From positions 186,001-250,000 of the forward strand of contig NZ_KB894529.1 of assembly GCF_000374465.1 (NCBI RefSeq): a stretch of DNA of 64,000 bases. Reading direction: 5' to 3'. How positions within the stretch are numbered: the stretch's first letter is position 1; each line of letters begins with the position of its first letter. Positions 27,830 to 37,100 of the stretch are shown here, one piece after another. This stretch comes from Ahrensia kielensis DSM 5890 (lineage in GTDB: Bacteria; Pseudomonadota; Alphaproteobacteria; Rhizobiales; Rhizobiaceae). The notes below the pieces were generated by a model that worked only from the letters and a program-made list of their open reading frames with translations, made no database searches and was not told the origin of the DNA. Position numbers and translations under genes: made by a program.

Positions 27830-28996
27830 ATGTTTGGTCCGGTTACTTGTATTGAAGATTTGCGCAAACGCGCTGAGTTTCGTGTACCCCGCATGTTTTA
27901 TGATTATGCGGATTCCGGTTCTTATACAGAGGGCACATACCGCGATAACACAGAAGCCTTTTCACGCATAAAAGTGCGCCAAAGGGTGGCTGTAGATATC
28001 GACAACCGCTCATTGAAATCGACGATGATTGGGCGCGATGTCACGATGCCTGTTGCGCTGGCCCCTATCGGGCTATGCGGCATGCAGCATGCGGATGGAG
28101 AAATCAAAGCAGCTAAAGCTGCTGAAAAGTTTGGTGTGCCGTTTACGCTTTCCACAATGTCAATTTGCTCTATTGAAGAGGTTGCCAAGGCGACAACAAA
28201 TCCATTTTGGTTTCAGCTTTATGTTATGCGTGATCGCGGTTTTACCGAAGATATGATCGCAAGGGCAAAAGCTGCAGGATGCGATGCACTTGTGCTGACA
28301 CTTGACCTTCAAGTCTTGGGTCAACGTCACAAAGACATTCGCAACGGCCTTTCGGCTCCGCCAAAGCCAACGATCAAATCAATCCTAAATCTGATGACCA
28401 AGCCACAATGGAGCATGGAAATGCTCGGCACGAAGAACCGAACTTTCGGTAATATTGTTGGTCACGCACCTGGCGTTGATAATATGACCTCTTTGTCTGA
28501 ATGGACAGCCAAGCAGTTCGACCCTTCTTTGAGCTGGGAATCTATTGAGTGGATCAAATCCAAATGGGATGGCAAGCTCATCCTGAAGGGGATCAACGAT
28601 ATTGAAGATGCCCAAATCGCGGCTAAAACAGGCGCGGATGCTATCACTGTATCAAACCATGGCGGCCGTCAGCTTGATGGTGCAGCAGCGTCAATTGATG
28701 TTCTTGCCGATATTGTTGACGCGGTGGGCGATAAAATCGAAATCCATATGGATTCCGGCATTCGCTCTGGCCAAGACGTTTTCAAAGCCATTGCCCTTGG
28801 TGCAAAATCCACAATGATTGGACGTGCCTTTATTTATGGTCTCGGCGCAATGGGCGAACAAGGTGTCACCAAAGCTTTGGAAATTATCAAAGACGAGCTA
28901 GACCGCACAATGGGTTTTGCCGGTGAGACAGACATTAAAAATGTTGGCCGTCACAACTTACTGCAAAGCGGGAACAGCTATAAAAAAATGGCGTAA
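27830..28996 (+). CDS. lldD: L-lactate dehydrogenase (FMN, respiratory)
   Basis: This 388-aa enzyme of the FMN-dependent alpha-hydroxyacid family oxidises L-lactate to pyruvate and feeds electrons to the respiratory chain. Marks are the N-terminal RVPRMFYDYADSGSYTEGTY, PVALAPIGLCGMQHADGE, FWFQLYVMRDRGF, the catalytic-base region TVSNHGGRQLDG and MDSGIRSGQDVFKAIALGA. The ATG at 27830 has GGGAG about 9 nt upstream; a TTG at 27809 is less likely. Glycolate oxidases of plants are related, but bacterial members of this length are mostly lactate-specific. Confidence 0.9.
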   Translation: MFGPVTCIEDLRKRAEFRVPRMFYDYADSGSYTEGTYRDNTEAFSRIKVRQRVAVDIDNRSLKSTMIGRDVTMPVALAPIGLCGMQHADGEIKAAKAAEKFGVPFTLSTMSICSIEEVAKATTNPFWFQLYVMRDRGFTEDMIARAKAAGCDALVLTLDLQVLGQRHKDIRNGLSAPPKPTIKSILNLMTKPQWSMEMLGTKNRTFGNIVGHAPGVDNMTSLSEWTAKQFDPSLSWESIEWIKSKWDGKLILKGINDIEDAQIAAKTGADAITVSNHGGRQLDGAAASIDVLADIVDAVGDKIEIHMDSGIRSGQDVFKAIALGAKSTMIGRAFIYGLGAMGEQGVTKALEIIKDELDRTMGFAGETDIKNVGRHNLLQSGNSYKKMA

Positions 28997-28999
28997 GCG

Positions 29000-29485
29000 T
29001 TATTTTGCACCAGCATCAGGTGTGTCAATCGCTTCAATATCAACGAGGTTCCAGCGCATATTTTGATTGCGGAATATGCGCTTGTTCAATCGTGGATAAT
29101 CAGCAACATCATGAGCATTGCGCTCTCCAACAACGATACAGCGCAAGACTTCCGTACCTGTATTCTTTATTGAATGGGAAAAGCCGCCTTTTCGATAGCC
29201 AATAAAATCACCTTCGCTTATTTCGACGCTATCATAACCAATATAGGCTGTTGCAGTACCGCTCAGCACATAGACACATTCGTCTTCATGATAATGCACA
29301 TGGTGTTCGGTCGTCTCATGCCCCGGCTGCACTTCAATGATGTGAAAGCCAAACCCTGTCAAACCGGCAATATCGCCTAACGATTTATTGTTGCGCTTAG
29401 CGTTGGTGTTCAGAAAGTGCGTCTTATCTAAACCTTCCATCTGCTCAATCTCGTTGCGTTTTATGAGATATTTATCACCGCTCAT
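29000..29485 (-). CDS. Cupin-domain protein
   Basis: This 161-aa protein has one cupin barrel. The first motif is in TTEHHVHYHEDECVYVLSG (HxHxxxxE type, metal ligands visible) and the second is G.F...GGFSHSIKNTG. The ATG at 29485 overlaps by 4 nt (ATGA) the stop of the preceding aminotransferase gene, so the two are coupled and probably act in the same pathway. Substrate unknown; cupins of this sort include isomerases, dioxygenases and binding proteins. It converges on lldD with a 3-bp gap. Confidence 0.85.
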   Translation of the reverse strand: MSGDKYLIKRNEIEQMEGLDKTHFLNTNAKRNNKSLGDIAGLTGFGFHIIEVQPGHETTEHHVHYHEDECVYVLSGTATAYIGYDSVEISEGDFIGYRKGGFSHSIKNTGTEVLRCIVVGERNAHDVADYPRLNKRIFRNQNMRWNLVDIEAIDTPDAGAK

Positions 29486-30618
29486 TTGCTGTTCCTTTTA
29501 AGATGGGCATCAAATGCCGACAGCCCTTCGTCCAGGCCTGACCGACCGAAGCCTAGTCGAAAATGATCGGCAGGTGTGTTGCCAAATGAGGACGCGTAGA
29601 TTGAAGCGGGCAGAAAAAGAACGCCAGCCTCTTCAACGAGATTTTGCGCGAAGGCTTCCACGCCTTCTGGTCCTTTGTAACGGACAAAAGCCATGCAGGA
29701 ACCATCTGGCCTGCGCCACTCAAAAAGATCAGGATAACGCGCAAAGAACGCGTCCCACTTTGGCAAATTCTCATCAATGATCGCGCAATTACGCGCTAGA
29801 ATTTTATCCCGATTCTTTAAAGCAATTTTGGCAAGCCTTTCGCTCGGGCCAGAATTTGCAATGGACAAATAATGCTTCATACGCTCCATTTTGGAAAGAA
29901 TCTCAGCATCTTGGCAAGCAATCCATCCAATACGCAAACCCGGCAACCCATAAGATTTCGACATAACGCCAAGCGAAAGCCCGCGCTCATAGACATCGGC
30001 AACATAAGGCAAATGTTTTGTGCCAGCTGGACCAAGGCCATTGAAAATTTCATCGTGAAGAAGATAAATGCCATGTTTGCGGCACAGCTCTATCAACGCT
30101 TGATAGCGATCTAACGGCAATATTGCACCTGTAGGATTGTGCGGAAAGTTGATTGTGATGAGCTTTGTGTTTGGCCTAATCGCCGCTGCCATACGATCAA
30201 TATCCAGCGACCAGTTGTCATTAGGGTCAAGCGGCACAGCGCTTACCTCACCAATCGCGTTTGGCAATGCTTCGTGCGATTGATAGTTGGGCGTCACGCA
30301 GATCGCATGACTGTCCTTATCAAGAATGATCGAATTTGCCGCAAATATGCCTTCACTGGCTCCGGCAAAGCACAATATGTCAGACGCGGTCTGCTTTTCG
30401 TAAGTCGCCGCAATCGCTTCGCGTAAATCCGGCGCTCCAAATGTTTGTGTATAGCCGAGCCAAAGATTTTCAAATTCTGCTCGATCTTCATCACTTGCCA
30501 TATCAAGCAGTTCGCGCATCGTCATACTTTCAGCATCTGATGCTGTCATGTGATAACGCGCTTTGAATTCCCATTTTGAAAAATGGGTCTCTAGCTTGAA
30601 GTCAGGAAGTGCTTGCAT
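29482..30618 (-). CDS. Class I/II aminotransferase
   Basis: This 378-aa PLP enzyme shows the fold-type I pattern: GAPDLREAIAATYE, INFPHNPTGAILP, LHDEIFNG, and the Schiff-base Lys in VMSKSYGLPGLRIGWIA. It starts at 30618 and is the first gene of a two-gene unit with the cupin (ATGA overlap). The substrate amino acid is not evident. The length and the unusual F..ARYHMTASDAESMT start resemble an alphaproteobacterial subgroup annotated only as aminotransferase. Confidence 0.9.
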   Translation of the reverse strand: MQALPDFKLETHFSKWEFKARYHMTASDAESMTMRELLDMASDEDRAEFENLWLGYTQTFGAPDLREAIAATYEKQTASDILCFAGASEGIFAANSIILDKDSHAICVTPNYQSHEALPNAIGEVSAVPLDPNDNWSLDIDRMAAAIRPNTKLITINFPHNPTGAILPLDRYQALIELCRKHGIYLLHDEIFNGLGPAGTKHLPYVADVYERGLSLGVMSKSYGLPGLRIGWIACQDAEILSKMERMKHYLSIANSGPSERLAKIALKNRDKILARNCAIIDENLPKWDAFFARYPDLFEWRRPDGSCMAFVRYKGPEGVEAFAQNLVEEAGVLFLPASIYASSFGNTPADHFRLGFGRSGLDEGLSAFDAHLKRNSK

Positions 30619-30776
30619 GTTAATTATCCAAGTTTGATATCATTATTATCTATCGCAAACGCCTCATGAATCGAAGCCTTAGCACACCAATTCATGAGAA
30701 TAGTTGTGAACCCTGTCTTCGTACATTGTCTGCGGCTTTGCCTGTGGTACGGTAGATCAAAAGCAAGGAGAATCTT

Positions 30777-31604
30777 ATGCTGCCAATTTTTGATATGCTG
30801 ACAAAAGCACAAAATGGAAATGCTATTAATATGATGGCAGAACAGTTCGGGCTTTCTGCAAAGCAAACGCAAGATGCGCTTGAAGCTTTAACGCCTGCTT
30901 TCTCCACCGGATTAAAGCGCAATGCAGCCGAACCAATGGGTGTTGCAGGCTTTATGCAAGCACTTGCAAGTGGCAATCACGCAAAATATTTTGAAGATAT
31001 GCAAAGCGCCTTTCAACAGCAGGGACTAAATGAAGGCAATGGCATTTTGGGACATTTGTTTGGCTCAAAAGACGTTAGCCGCGCGGTGGCAGAGCAAGCT
31101 GCAAAAGCAACTGGCATTGGGCCAGATATTCTCAAACAAATGCTACCGGTAATCGCCTCAACATTGATGGGGGCGATGTATAAGCAAACAACACAGCCAC
31201 AGGCTTTTGGCGTTCAAAATGCTGGAAATGGCAATATTCTTGGCCAAATCATTGAGCAAATGATGCAGCACTCAGGGCAGGCTTCCCCTCAAGCTGCGCC
31301 GCGTAATTCAAATCCGATGGATAATCCCTTTGGCAAAGCGCTTCAGGATATGTTTGGCGGCAATCAAACACAGCAACAATCAGCACCGAACCCCATGGAC
31401 CCTGCCAATAACCCTTTTGGCAAGATTTTTGAGGACATGATGGGCGGCGCCAAACCAGCGCCAGAACCCGCACCGACGAAGAATAAATATGAAGATTTAT
31501 TTGGCGACATGTTCGAAACAGGCCGCAAGCAACAAGACCAATACCAAAAATCCGTTGAATCAATATTCGATCAATATATTGATGGCATGAATCGGCACAA
31601 ATAA
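30777..31604 (+). CDS. DUF937-domain protein with repeated C-terminal linker
   Basis: This 275-aa protein has a DUF937-like helical region (residues 1-140; AEQFGLSAKQTQDALEALTP and KATGIGPDILKQMLPVIAS). An Asn/Gln/Pro-rich tail holds two similar units, NPMDNPFGKALQDMFGGN and NPMDPANNPFGKIFEDMMGG, plus a further DLFGDMFETG. The tail looks disordered, built by duplication. No membrane helix is seen. AGGAG lies before the ATG. xseA follows 3 bp later, so they are cotranscribed. Function unknown. Confidence 0.85.
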   Translation: MLPIFDMLTKAQNGNAINMMAEQFGLSAKQTQDALEALTPAFSTGLKRNAAEPMGVAGFMQALASGNHAKYFEDMQSAFQQQGLNEGNGILGHLFGSKDVSRAVAEQAAKATGIGPDILKQMLPVIASTLMGAMYKQTTQPQAFGVQNAGNGNILGQIIEQMMQHSGQASPQAAPRNSNPMDNPFGKALQDMFGGNQTQQQSAPNPMDPANNPFGKIFEDMMGGAKPAPEPAPTKNKYEDLFGDMFETGRKQQDQYQKSVESIFDQYIDGMNRHK

Positions 31605-31607
31605 TTT

Positions 31608-33200
31608 ATGAATGACAGCCCTACTCCACACTCCAATGTAGCCGAGTTTTCGGTTTCAGAACTTTCTGGTGCGATAAAGCGCACGATGGAAGATACCTAT
31701 GGGCGCGTGCGCGTGCGCGGTGAATTAGGCCGTGTATCGCGTCCTGCATCCGGCCATATTTATCTTGATCTAAAAGACGACAGATCCGTCATAGCCGCCG
31801 TTATCTGGAAAGGTGCGGCCGCCAAAATGGCTGTGCGCCCTGAAGAGGGCTTGGAAGTCATTGCGACTGGCAAGATCACCACCTTTCCGGGTCAATCCAA
31901 ATATCAGCTGATTATTGATAATATGGAGCCTGCAGGCGAAGGCGCGCTGATGGCGCTGCTCGCTGCGCGCAAACGCCAGTTGGAAAGCGAAGGGCTTTTT
32001 GACCCAGCACGTAAACAGCTGCTTCCCTATATGCCACGAGTTATTGGCGTTGTTACATCACCAACAGGCGCGGTCATCCGCGATATTCTACATCGGCTTT
32101 CAGACCGTTTTCCAAGCCATGTCCTTGTTTGGCCTGTGCGCGTTCAAGGTGAATCATCGGCACAAGAAGTTGCTGATGCTGTGCGCGGCTTTAACGCTAT
32201 TGATGGGACTTCAGGCATTCCAAGGCCTGATTTGCTCATTGTTGCACGTGGCGGCGGATCACTCGAAGACCTATGGGGTTTTAACGAGGAAGTGGTGGTT
32301 CGCGCTGTCGCTGATTCAGATATTCCTATTATTTCCGCCGTAGGCCATGAGACAGATACAACGCTGGTTGATTATGCAGCCGATGTGCGTGCGCCCACAC
32401 CGACCGGTGCAGCAGAGATTGCTGTGCCAGTTCAGGCTGAGCTGGTGGCGCAAATGGCGCAGCTTGCTGCACGCCTACGCGCTGGCCTTAGCCGCTCAAC
32501 GGACCGCAAGAAGGAGCGCCTTGCTGGTCTTGCCCGCGCTTTGCCGCATCCTGATGGTCTTCTGGCCCTGCCCCGCCAACGCCTAGACGGGCAACAAATC
32601 AGACTTGGTGCAGCGCTTGATCGTTTTACAACGCAAAAACGTTCGCGGCTTATTACAGCAGAAGCAAAGCTCAGCCCTACGCGTCTTATTCAACGCTTTG
32701 AAAATGTGTGTAGCAATCTGGACCGTCTATCGCGAGGGCTTCCCTCTGCACTTAGCCGCAATATTCAAACCCATCGCCGCGAGCTAGAGTTTCGCGCCCA
32801 GCGCCTGTCACCGCAAACGATCAACCGTAATGTGAAAGCGGGCCGCGAACAGCTAGAAGCGCTGGAACGGCGCAATGATCTTGCCGTTGAACGTTTGATT
32901 GGAAATCGCAACGACAAAACGCTCCAAGTTTCAAAACTTCTTGATAGCTATTCCTATCAACGCGTTTTAGATCGTGGTTTCGCACTTGTTATGGATGAAA
33001 ACGCAAAACCGCTGCGAAGCTCAAAGGGCATTGTAAAAGGTGCAGGGCTCACGATTCAGTTTGCAGGTGATGATCGTTTAGCAGCGATTGCAAATGGCGA
33101 TGCGGTTCCGTCATCAAGCAAACAGCCCACAGCTAAGCCGACAAAAGAAAAGCAGGCTAAATCGGTCCCAGCCGCGCAAACATCTTTGTTTGATGAGTAA
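31608..33200 (+). CDS. xseA: Exodeoxyribonuclease VII large subunit
   Basis: This 530-aa catalytic subunit of the single-strand DNA exonuclease acts in repair and recombination with XseB. It has an N-terminal OB-fold (EFSVSELSGAIKRTMEDTYG, GHIYLDLKDD), then the exonuclease core with RVIGVVTSPTGAVIRDILHR, DLLIVARGGGSLEDLWGFNE and SAVGHETDTTLVDYAADVRA. A long coiled-coil region and a C-terminal VLDRGFALV follow, then a basic, Lys/Pro/Gln-rich tail. xseB is not in the window. Length is slightly above average because of the tail. Confidence 0.95.
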   Translation: MNDSPTPHSNVAEFSVSELSGAIKRTMEDTYGRVRVRGELGRVSRPASGHIYLDLKDDRSVIAAVIWKGAAAKMAVRPEEGLEVIATGKITTFPGQSKYQLIIDNMEPAGEGALMALLAARKRQLESEGLFDPARKQLLPYMPRVIGVVTSPTGAVIRDILHRLSDRFPSHVLVWPVRVQGESSAQEVADAVRGFNAIDGTSGIPRPDLLIVARGGGSLEDLWGFNEEVVVRAVADSDIPIISAVGHETDTTLVDYAADVRAPTPTGAAEIAVPVQAELVAQMAQLAARLRAGLSRSTDRKKERLAGLARALPHPDGLLALPRQRLDGQQIRLGAALDRFTTQKRSRLITAEAKLSPTRLIQRFENVCSNLDRLSRGLPSALSRNIQTHRRELEFRAQRLSPQTINRNVKAGREQLEALERRNDLAVERLIGNRNDKTLQVSKLLDSYSYQRVLDRGFALVMDENAKPLRSSKGIVKGAGLTIQFAGDDRLAAIANGDAVPSSSKQPTAKPTKEKQAKSVPAAQTSLFDE

Positions 33201-33264
33201 TCAGCACAGAAGTTAAGCGCGGTAAGCGCCATTTTTGTTATAAATAATTTGGGAAATTTGTTGG

Positions 33265-33341
33265 TGGTACGAACGGGTGGATTTGAACCACCGACCTCTG
33301 AAGCCACAATCCAGCGCTCTAACCAACTGAGCTACGTCCGC
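33265..33341 (-). tRNA. tRNA-His (GUG)
   Basis: On the minus strand it begins GCGGACGTAGCTCAGTTGG and has an anticodon stem-loop GCTGGATTGTGGCTTCAG... with anticodon GTG. The T-arm GGTTCAAATCC and an encoded CCA end are present. The base before G1 is T, so no G-1 is encoded. The acceptor pairs G1 with T72 and the discriminator is A73. This is the unusual tRNA-His described for many alphaproteobacteria. It lies downstream of xseA, facing it. Confidence 0.95.
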
Positions 33342-33433
33342 AAGCCAACGAGGGTCAATTAGTCTGATGTGCGCGACAATGCAAGAGTTTGCTGTGCACC
33401 AATTACCGTTCTTGTGAAAAAAATTTAAAGATC

Positions 33434-33452
33434 GGCCGGATTGTGTCCGGCC
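33434..33452 (-). terminator. Terminator after the phasin gene
   Basis: GGCCGGA and TCCGGCC form a 7-bp GC-rich stem around TTGTG. On the minus strand it is followed by GATC and then T-rich sequence (TTTAAATTTTTTT), so it ends phasin transcription. Confidence 0.75.
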
Positions 33453-33479
33453 AATCGTCGTTTCGGCCTGTATTTACGC

Positions 33480-33926
33480 TTATTTCGGCTTAAAAGCACC
33501 CATTGCTTTTTCAGCAGCTTTCTTTGCAGGTGCGCTCGCATCGCTAGCCGCATCTTGGTAAAGTGCCTGCATCGACTTGGCATTTTCCATTGCCATCTGC
33601 GTCTGAGAGCTCAAAAAGCTTGTTTGAAGCTCCATGAACTCCGACATAGATTTTACGCCTGAGAGTTTTTCCATGTGAGACAGCGTTGCTTCAGTGTTTG
33701 TGCGCACTGCGTCCATTGTGGCCAATGAAATCTTGGATGAATGTCCCTGCGCAGTGCTTAAATTTGCTTCAGCTTCTTTTTTCGCTTCTTCAAAAGCAAT
33801 CTGTGCCTGCTCATAAGTTTCTTTGGCTTTGGACAATCCGTCATTTGCCATTGATTTGAGCTTTTCAAGATATTGCGCCGGATCTACGCCTTCTGGAAAT
33901 TCAAATGTGTCTTTCTTTGCGGCCAT
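33480..33926 (-). CDS. Phasin-family protein
   Basis: This 148-aa protein is almost wholly helical and amphipathic, with a phasin domain (residues ~20-125; MANDGLSKAKETYEQAQIAF and ATMDAVRTNTEATLSHMEKL) and an Ala/Lys-rich tail ending KAMGAFKPK. Phasins coat polyhydroxyalkanoate granules and limit their size. It is a single gene with its own terminator; the upstream region has a strong inverted repeat (33977-34002) that may be an operator. No PHA synthase gene is in the window. Confidence 0.88.
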   Translation of the reverse strand: MAAKKDTFEFPEGVDPAQYLEKLKSMANDGLSKAKETYEQAQIAFEEAKKEAEANLSTAQGHSSKISLATMDAVRTNTEATLSHMEKLSGVKSMSEFMELQTSFLSSQTQMAMENAKSMQALYQDAASDASAPAKKAAEKAMGAFKPK

Positions 33927-33976
33927 ATCTATTGCTCCTAATCAAATGATCTTTCAGGATGCTAGCACATTAATAT

Positions 33977-34002
33977 TGCGGTGCAAAATCCATTGCACCG
34001 CA
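33977..34002. promoter_or_regulatory. 10-bp inverted repeat upstream of the phasin gene
   Basis: TGCGGTGCAA, 6 nt, TTGCACCGCA: perfect arms about 50 bp before the phasin ATG. TGC/GCA-rich palindromes are typical of PhaR-type control of phasin genes, so PhaR binding is a sensible guess. It could also form an RNA hairpin in the leader. Confidence 0.55.
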
Positions 34003-34122
34003 CAAACATTAACTAAACCCGCAATCAAAAGTGCGGTTATAACGATAAAACTGGACGATACGGGCATAATTTGGCTATTAAATATTTGTTAAGCTTCACA
34101 TTGCAGGCCAAGATTACCGCGA

Positions 34123-37100
34123 ATGAGTAAAGACATGTCACAGATTCCATTCATTGACATCGCCGTACAAGACGCGGTGCGCGACGCTATGCTTGACGGC
34201 AAGGCTGCGATAATCTTTGACCAATCCGTCGATACGATCATTTGGGCCAATGGCACAGCAGCAAAAATGTTTGGCTATGAGGCTATTGGTGAGTTTTTAG
34301 TTGCGGGAATTTTCCCGTTTAATACGACTCTACGCCAGTTAAAATCAGCTGCAGCGCGCAAACCACGCACACCGCAATCCATTCTGCTAAGAATCACCGC
34401 TGGTATGCGCAGCGACGCTCATCATGCGCAGTTGCATTTTATCTCGATTGACGGTGCCAATGAAGATGTCGCTCTTCTCACATTTGATCGTCAAAACAGC
34501 GGTGACCAAGATGCGCTACTGCTCGATGCGATAGCGGGACTTGAAGAAGATGGCGCTGGCGCTGCAATTCTGGGCGAAGATGGAAACATTCTTGTCTGCG
34601 GCCCGTTTTTTAAAACGCTGGATATTCCAACACTCGAACTTTTTGCATTGAGCGATGAGGTTCTTTCTGAGGAAGATCGCCTCGTTAAGCGTCTTGTGTT
34701 GCGCGGCGAAGGCAGAACTAAAATTGCTGTGGGAATTGGCAGGCTGAGCGAAGAACCTGTTCGCAATCTTTTGGTCGCGATGGAAACAGATATTGTGCAA
34801 ACCGCGCAGCCACGCAAGGCAGAGCCGCCGCGCGTTATCGAAGAAATTCAGCCCCCTAGAATGCAAATAATTGAGTCTGCACCTCCGCTTATCGATCATG
34901 ACAATGATGACGAAGACTTTGTGTTTGAAGATGCCTCGACTTCGAACGATGAAGACGATGATGAGAGCATTGTTAGTTTCGAACCCGCCATTGCGCCAAC
35001 ACATAAGAAGCAAGAAGGTTTCAAAGCCGATTTCGAAAGACGCCCTGTGCGCTTCGTCTGGAAAACAGATGTTGATGGTCGCTTTACAGAAGTTTCGGAA
35101 GACTTTGGCGGTGCTGTTGGCAACAATGCTGCCGATCTTGTTGGGCGCACCATGAAAGATGTTGCCAAAGTGTTTGAACTCGACACAGCTGGCGAGATTG
35201 AAGCATCGATGGAGCGCCGTGACACTTGGTCAGGCAAAACAGTCCTGTGGCCAGTTCAGTCCACAACTTTGCGCGTGCCTGTCGATCTGGCTGCACTGCC
35301 ATATTATAATAGAAACCGAGAATTTGAAGGCTATCGCGGTTTCGGTATTGTGCGCTTAAGAGATTTTGTCGACGATCCAGAACAGCTTGGGTTGTCCCTT
35401 AGCCAAGTACATGTGCCTGAACCTATTGAAGATGACGTTAAGGCCAGCCCTCAGCCTATCGAAGAAGACGATAGCAACGCAGCAGACGAGGCTGCAGAGG
35501 ATCTGTTTGGCGGTGAGCCGCCTGTTTTCCAGTCAGCCTCCATTAGCCCAATGCGCCGTGACAGCGACAAGGTCGTGCCGTTAGACAAGCATCGTAAAGA
35601 ACGCAAAAAGATCGAAGGACTTGATGCGGGCGAAGCTGAAGCTTTTAAGAAAATAGGCGAAACGCTCGGCAAAAAAGCAGATTTGCCAAGTGTTGAAATT
35701 CAAGATCACCTTGTGGGTGACGACGATTCATCAAATACGCCGAGCCGCGAAGAGGATTTGCCTCTGCAGCAGGTGCAGCCGTTTATTTCAAACAATACGA
35801 AGAATATTGATCAGCAAGTTGAGTTTATTGAATTTGGTGATGAGGCCACAGCTTCTGTTGATGTTGATCAAAGTGCTGAATTAGAAGATTTCGATGAGCC
35901 AGCCGCTTATCAAGATGATGAAGCAGAGCAAAAACTTGCTGGTATCGGACCTGATGAGCTGAACGCTTTGCCGCTGCCGCTTTTGATTGTGCGCGGCGAA
36001 ACAGCGCTTTATGGCAATGAAGCATTTGCGCGCATTACTGGTTTTAACAGTGTCGATAAGCTCAACGATATAGGCCTCAGCTCACTGTTTGCCGACGGCT
36101 ATGAGAGTGCCGGTGACGAAAGCGCCGTTGCAAAAAGCTCCATCACTTTGGTTGCTGAAGATGGCCGTGAAATCACAACACGTGCGCACCTGCAAATCGT
36201 TCCTTGGCTTGGGCACAATGCTTTGATGTTCGCCTTCGAGCCTCTTGATGAACATGTTATAGATACGCCGCAAGACGCTAGCTCGGTCGAAAGTGTTTCA
36301 GTTACACTTCGCAGTACTGCATTTGATGAAGTCGCTGAGATGCGCGCAATATTAGACACCGCTACAGATGGTGTCGTGGTGATTGCGCAAGACGGCACGG
36401 TTCGTTCAATCAACAGCGCTGCATCAGCCTTATTCGGCTATTCTAACGAAGATGTCGCCGGTAAATCGTTCTCCATACTCTTTGCCAATGAGAGCCAGCG
36501 CGCGGCAATGGATTATCTAAATGGATTTTCTGATTACAGCGTCGCTAGTCTTCTAAATGAAGGCCGTGAAGTGCTCGCCCGTGAACGCAATGGCGGGTTT
36601 TTGCCTGTATTCATGACGATTGGAAAGTTGCCAACATCTAACGGATTTTGCGCTGTTATGCGTGACATCACATCGTGGAAGCAAACCGAACAAGCGCTGG
36701 AAGCAGCAAAACAAGAAGCCGAAAATGCTTCAAATATTAAGTCTGAGTTTCTTGCAAAAGTTAGCCATGAAATCCGCACGCCTCTTAATGCGATTATCGG
36801 ATTTTCCGAGCTCATGAGCGAAGAGCGTTTTGGGCCGATTGGCAATGAGCGCTATAAAGAATATTTGGTTGATATCAATAAATCCGGTCGTCATGTTCTG
36901 GATATGGTCAATGACCTTTTGGATATTTCCAAAATCGAGGCTGGTGAGCAGGACCTCGAATTTGAAAGCGTCATACTCAACGAAACCGTCGCCGACGCGA
37001 TTTCAATGATCCAACCTCAAGCAAACCGTAACCGAATTATTGTTCGCTCATCGTTAGAAAACAGACTGCCATCGGTTGTCGCTGATACGCGGTCGGTTAA

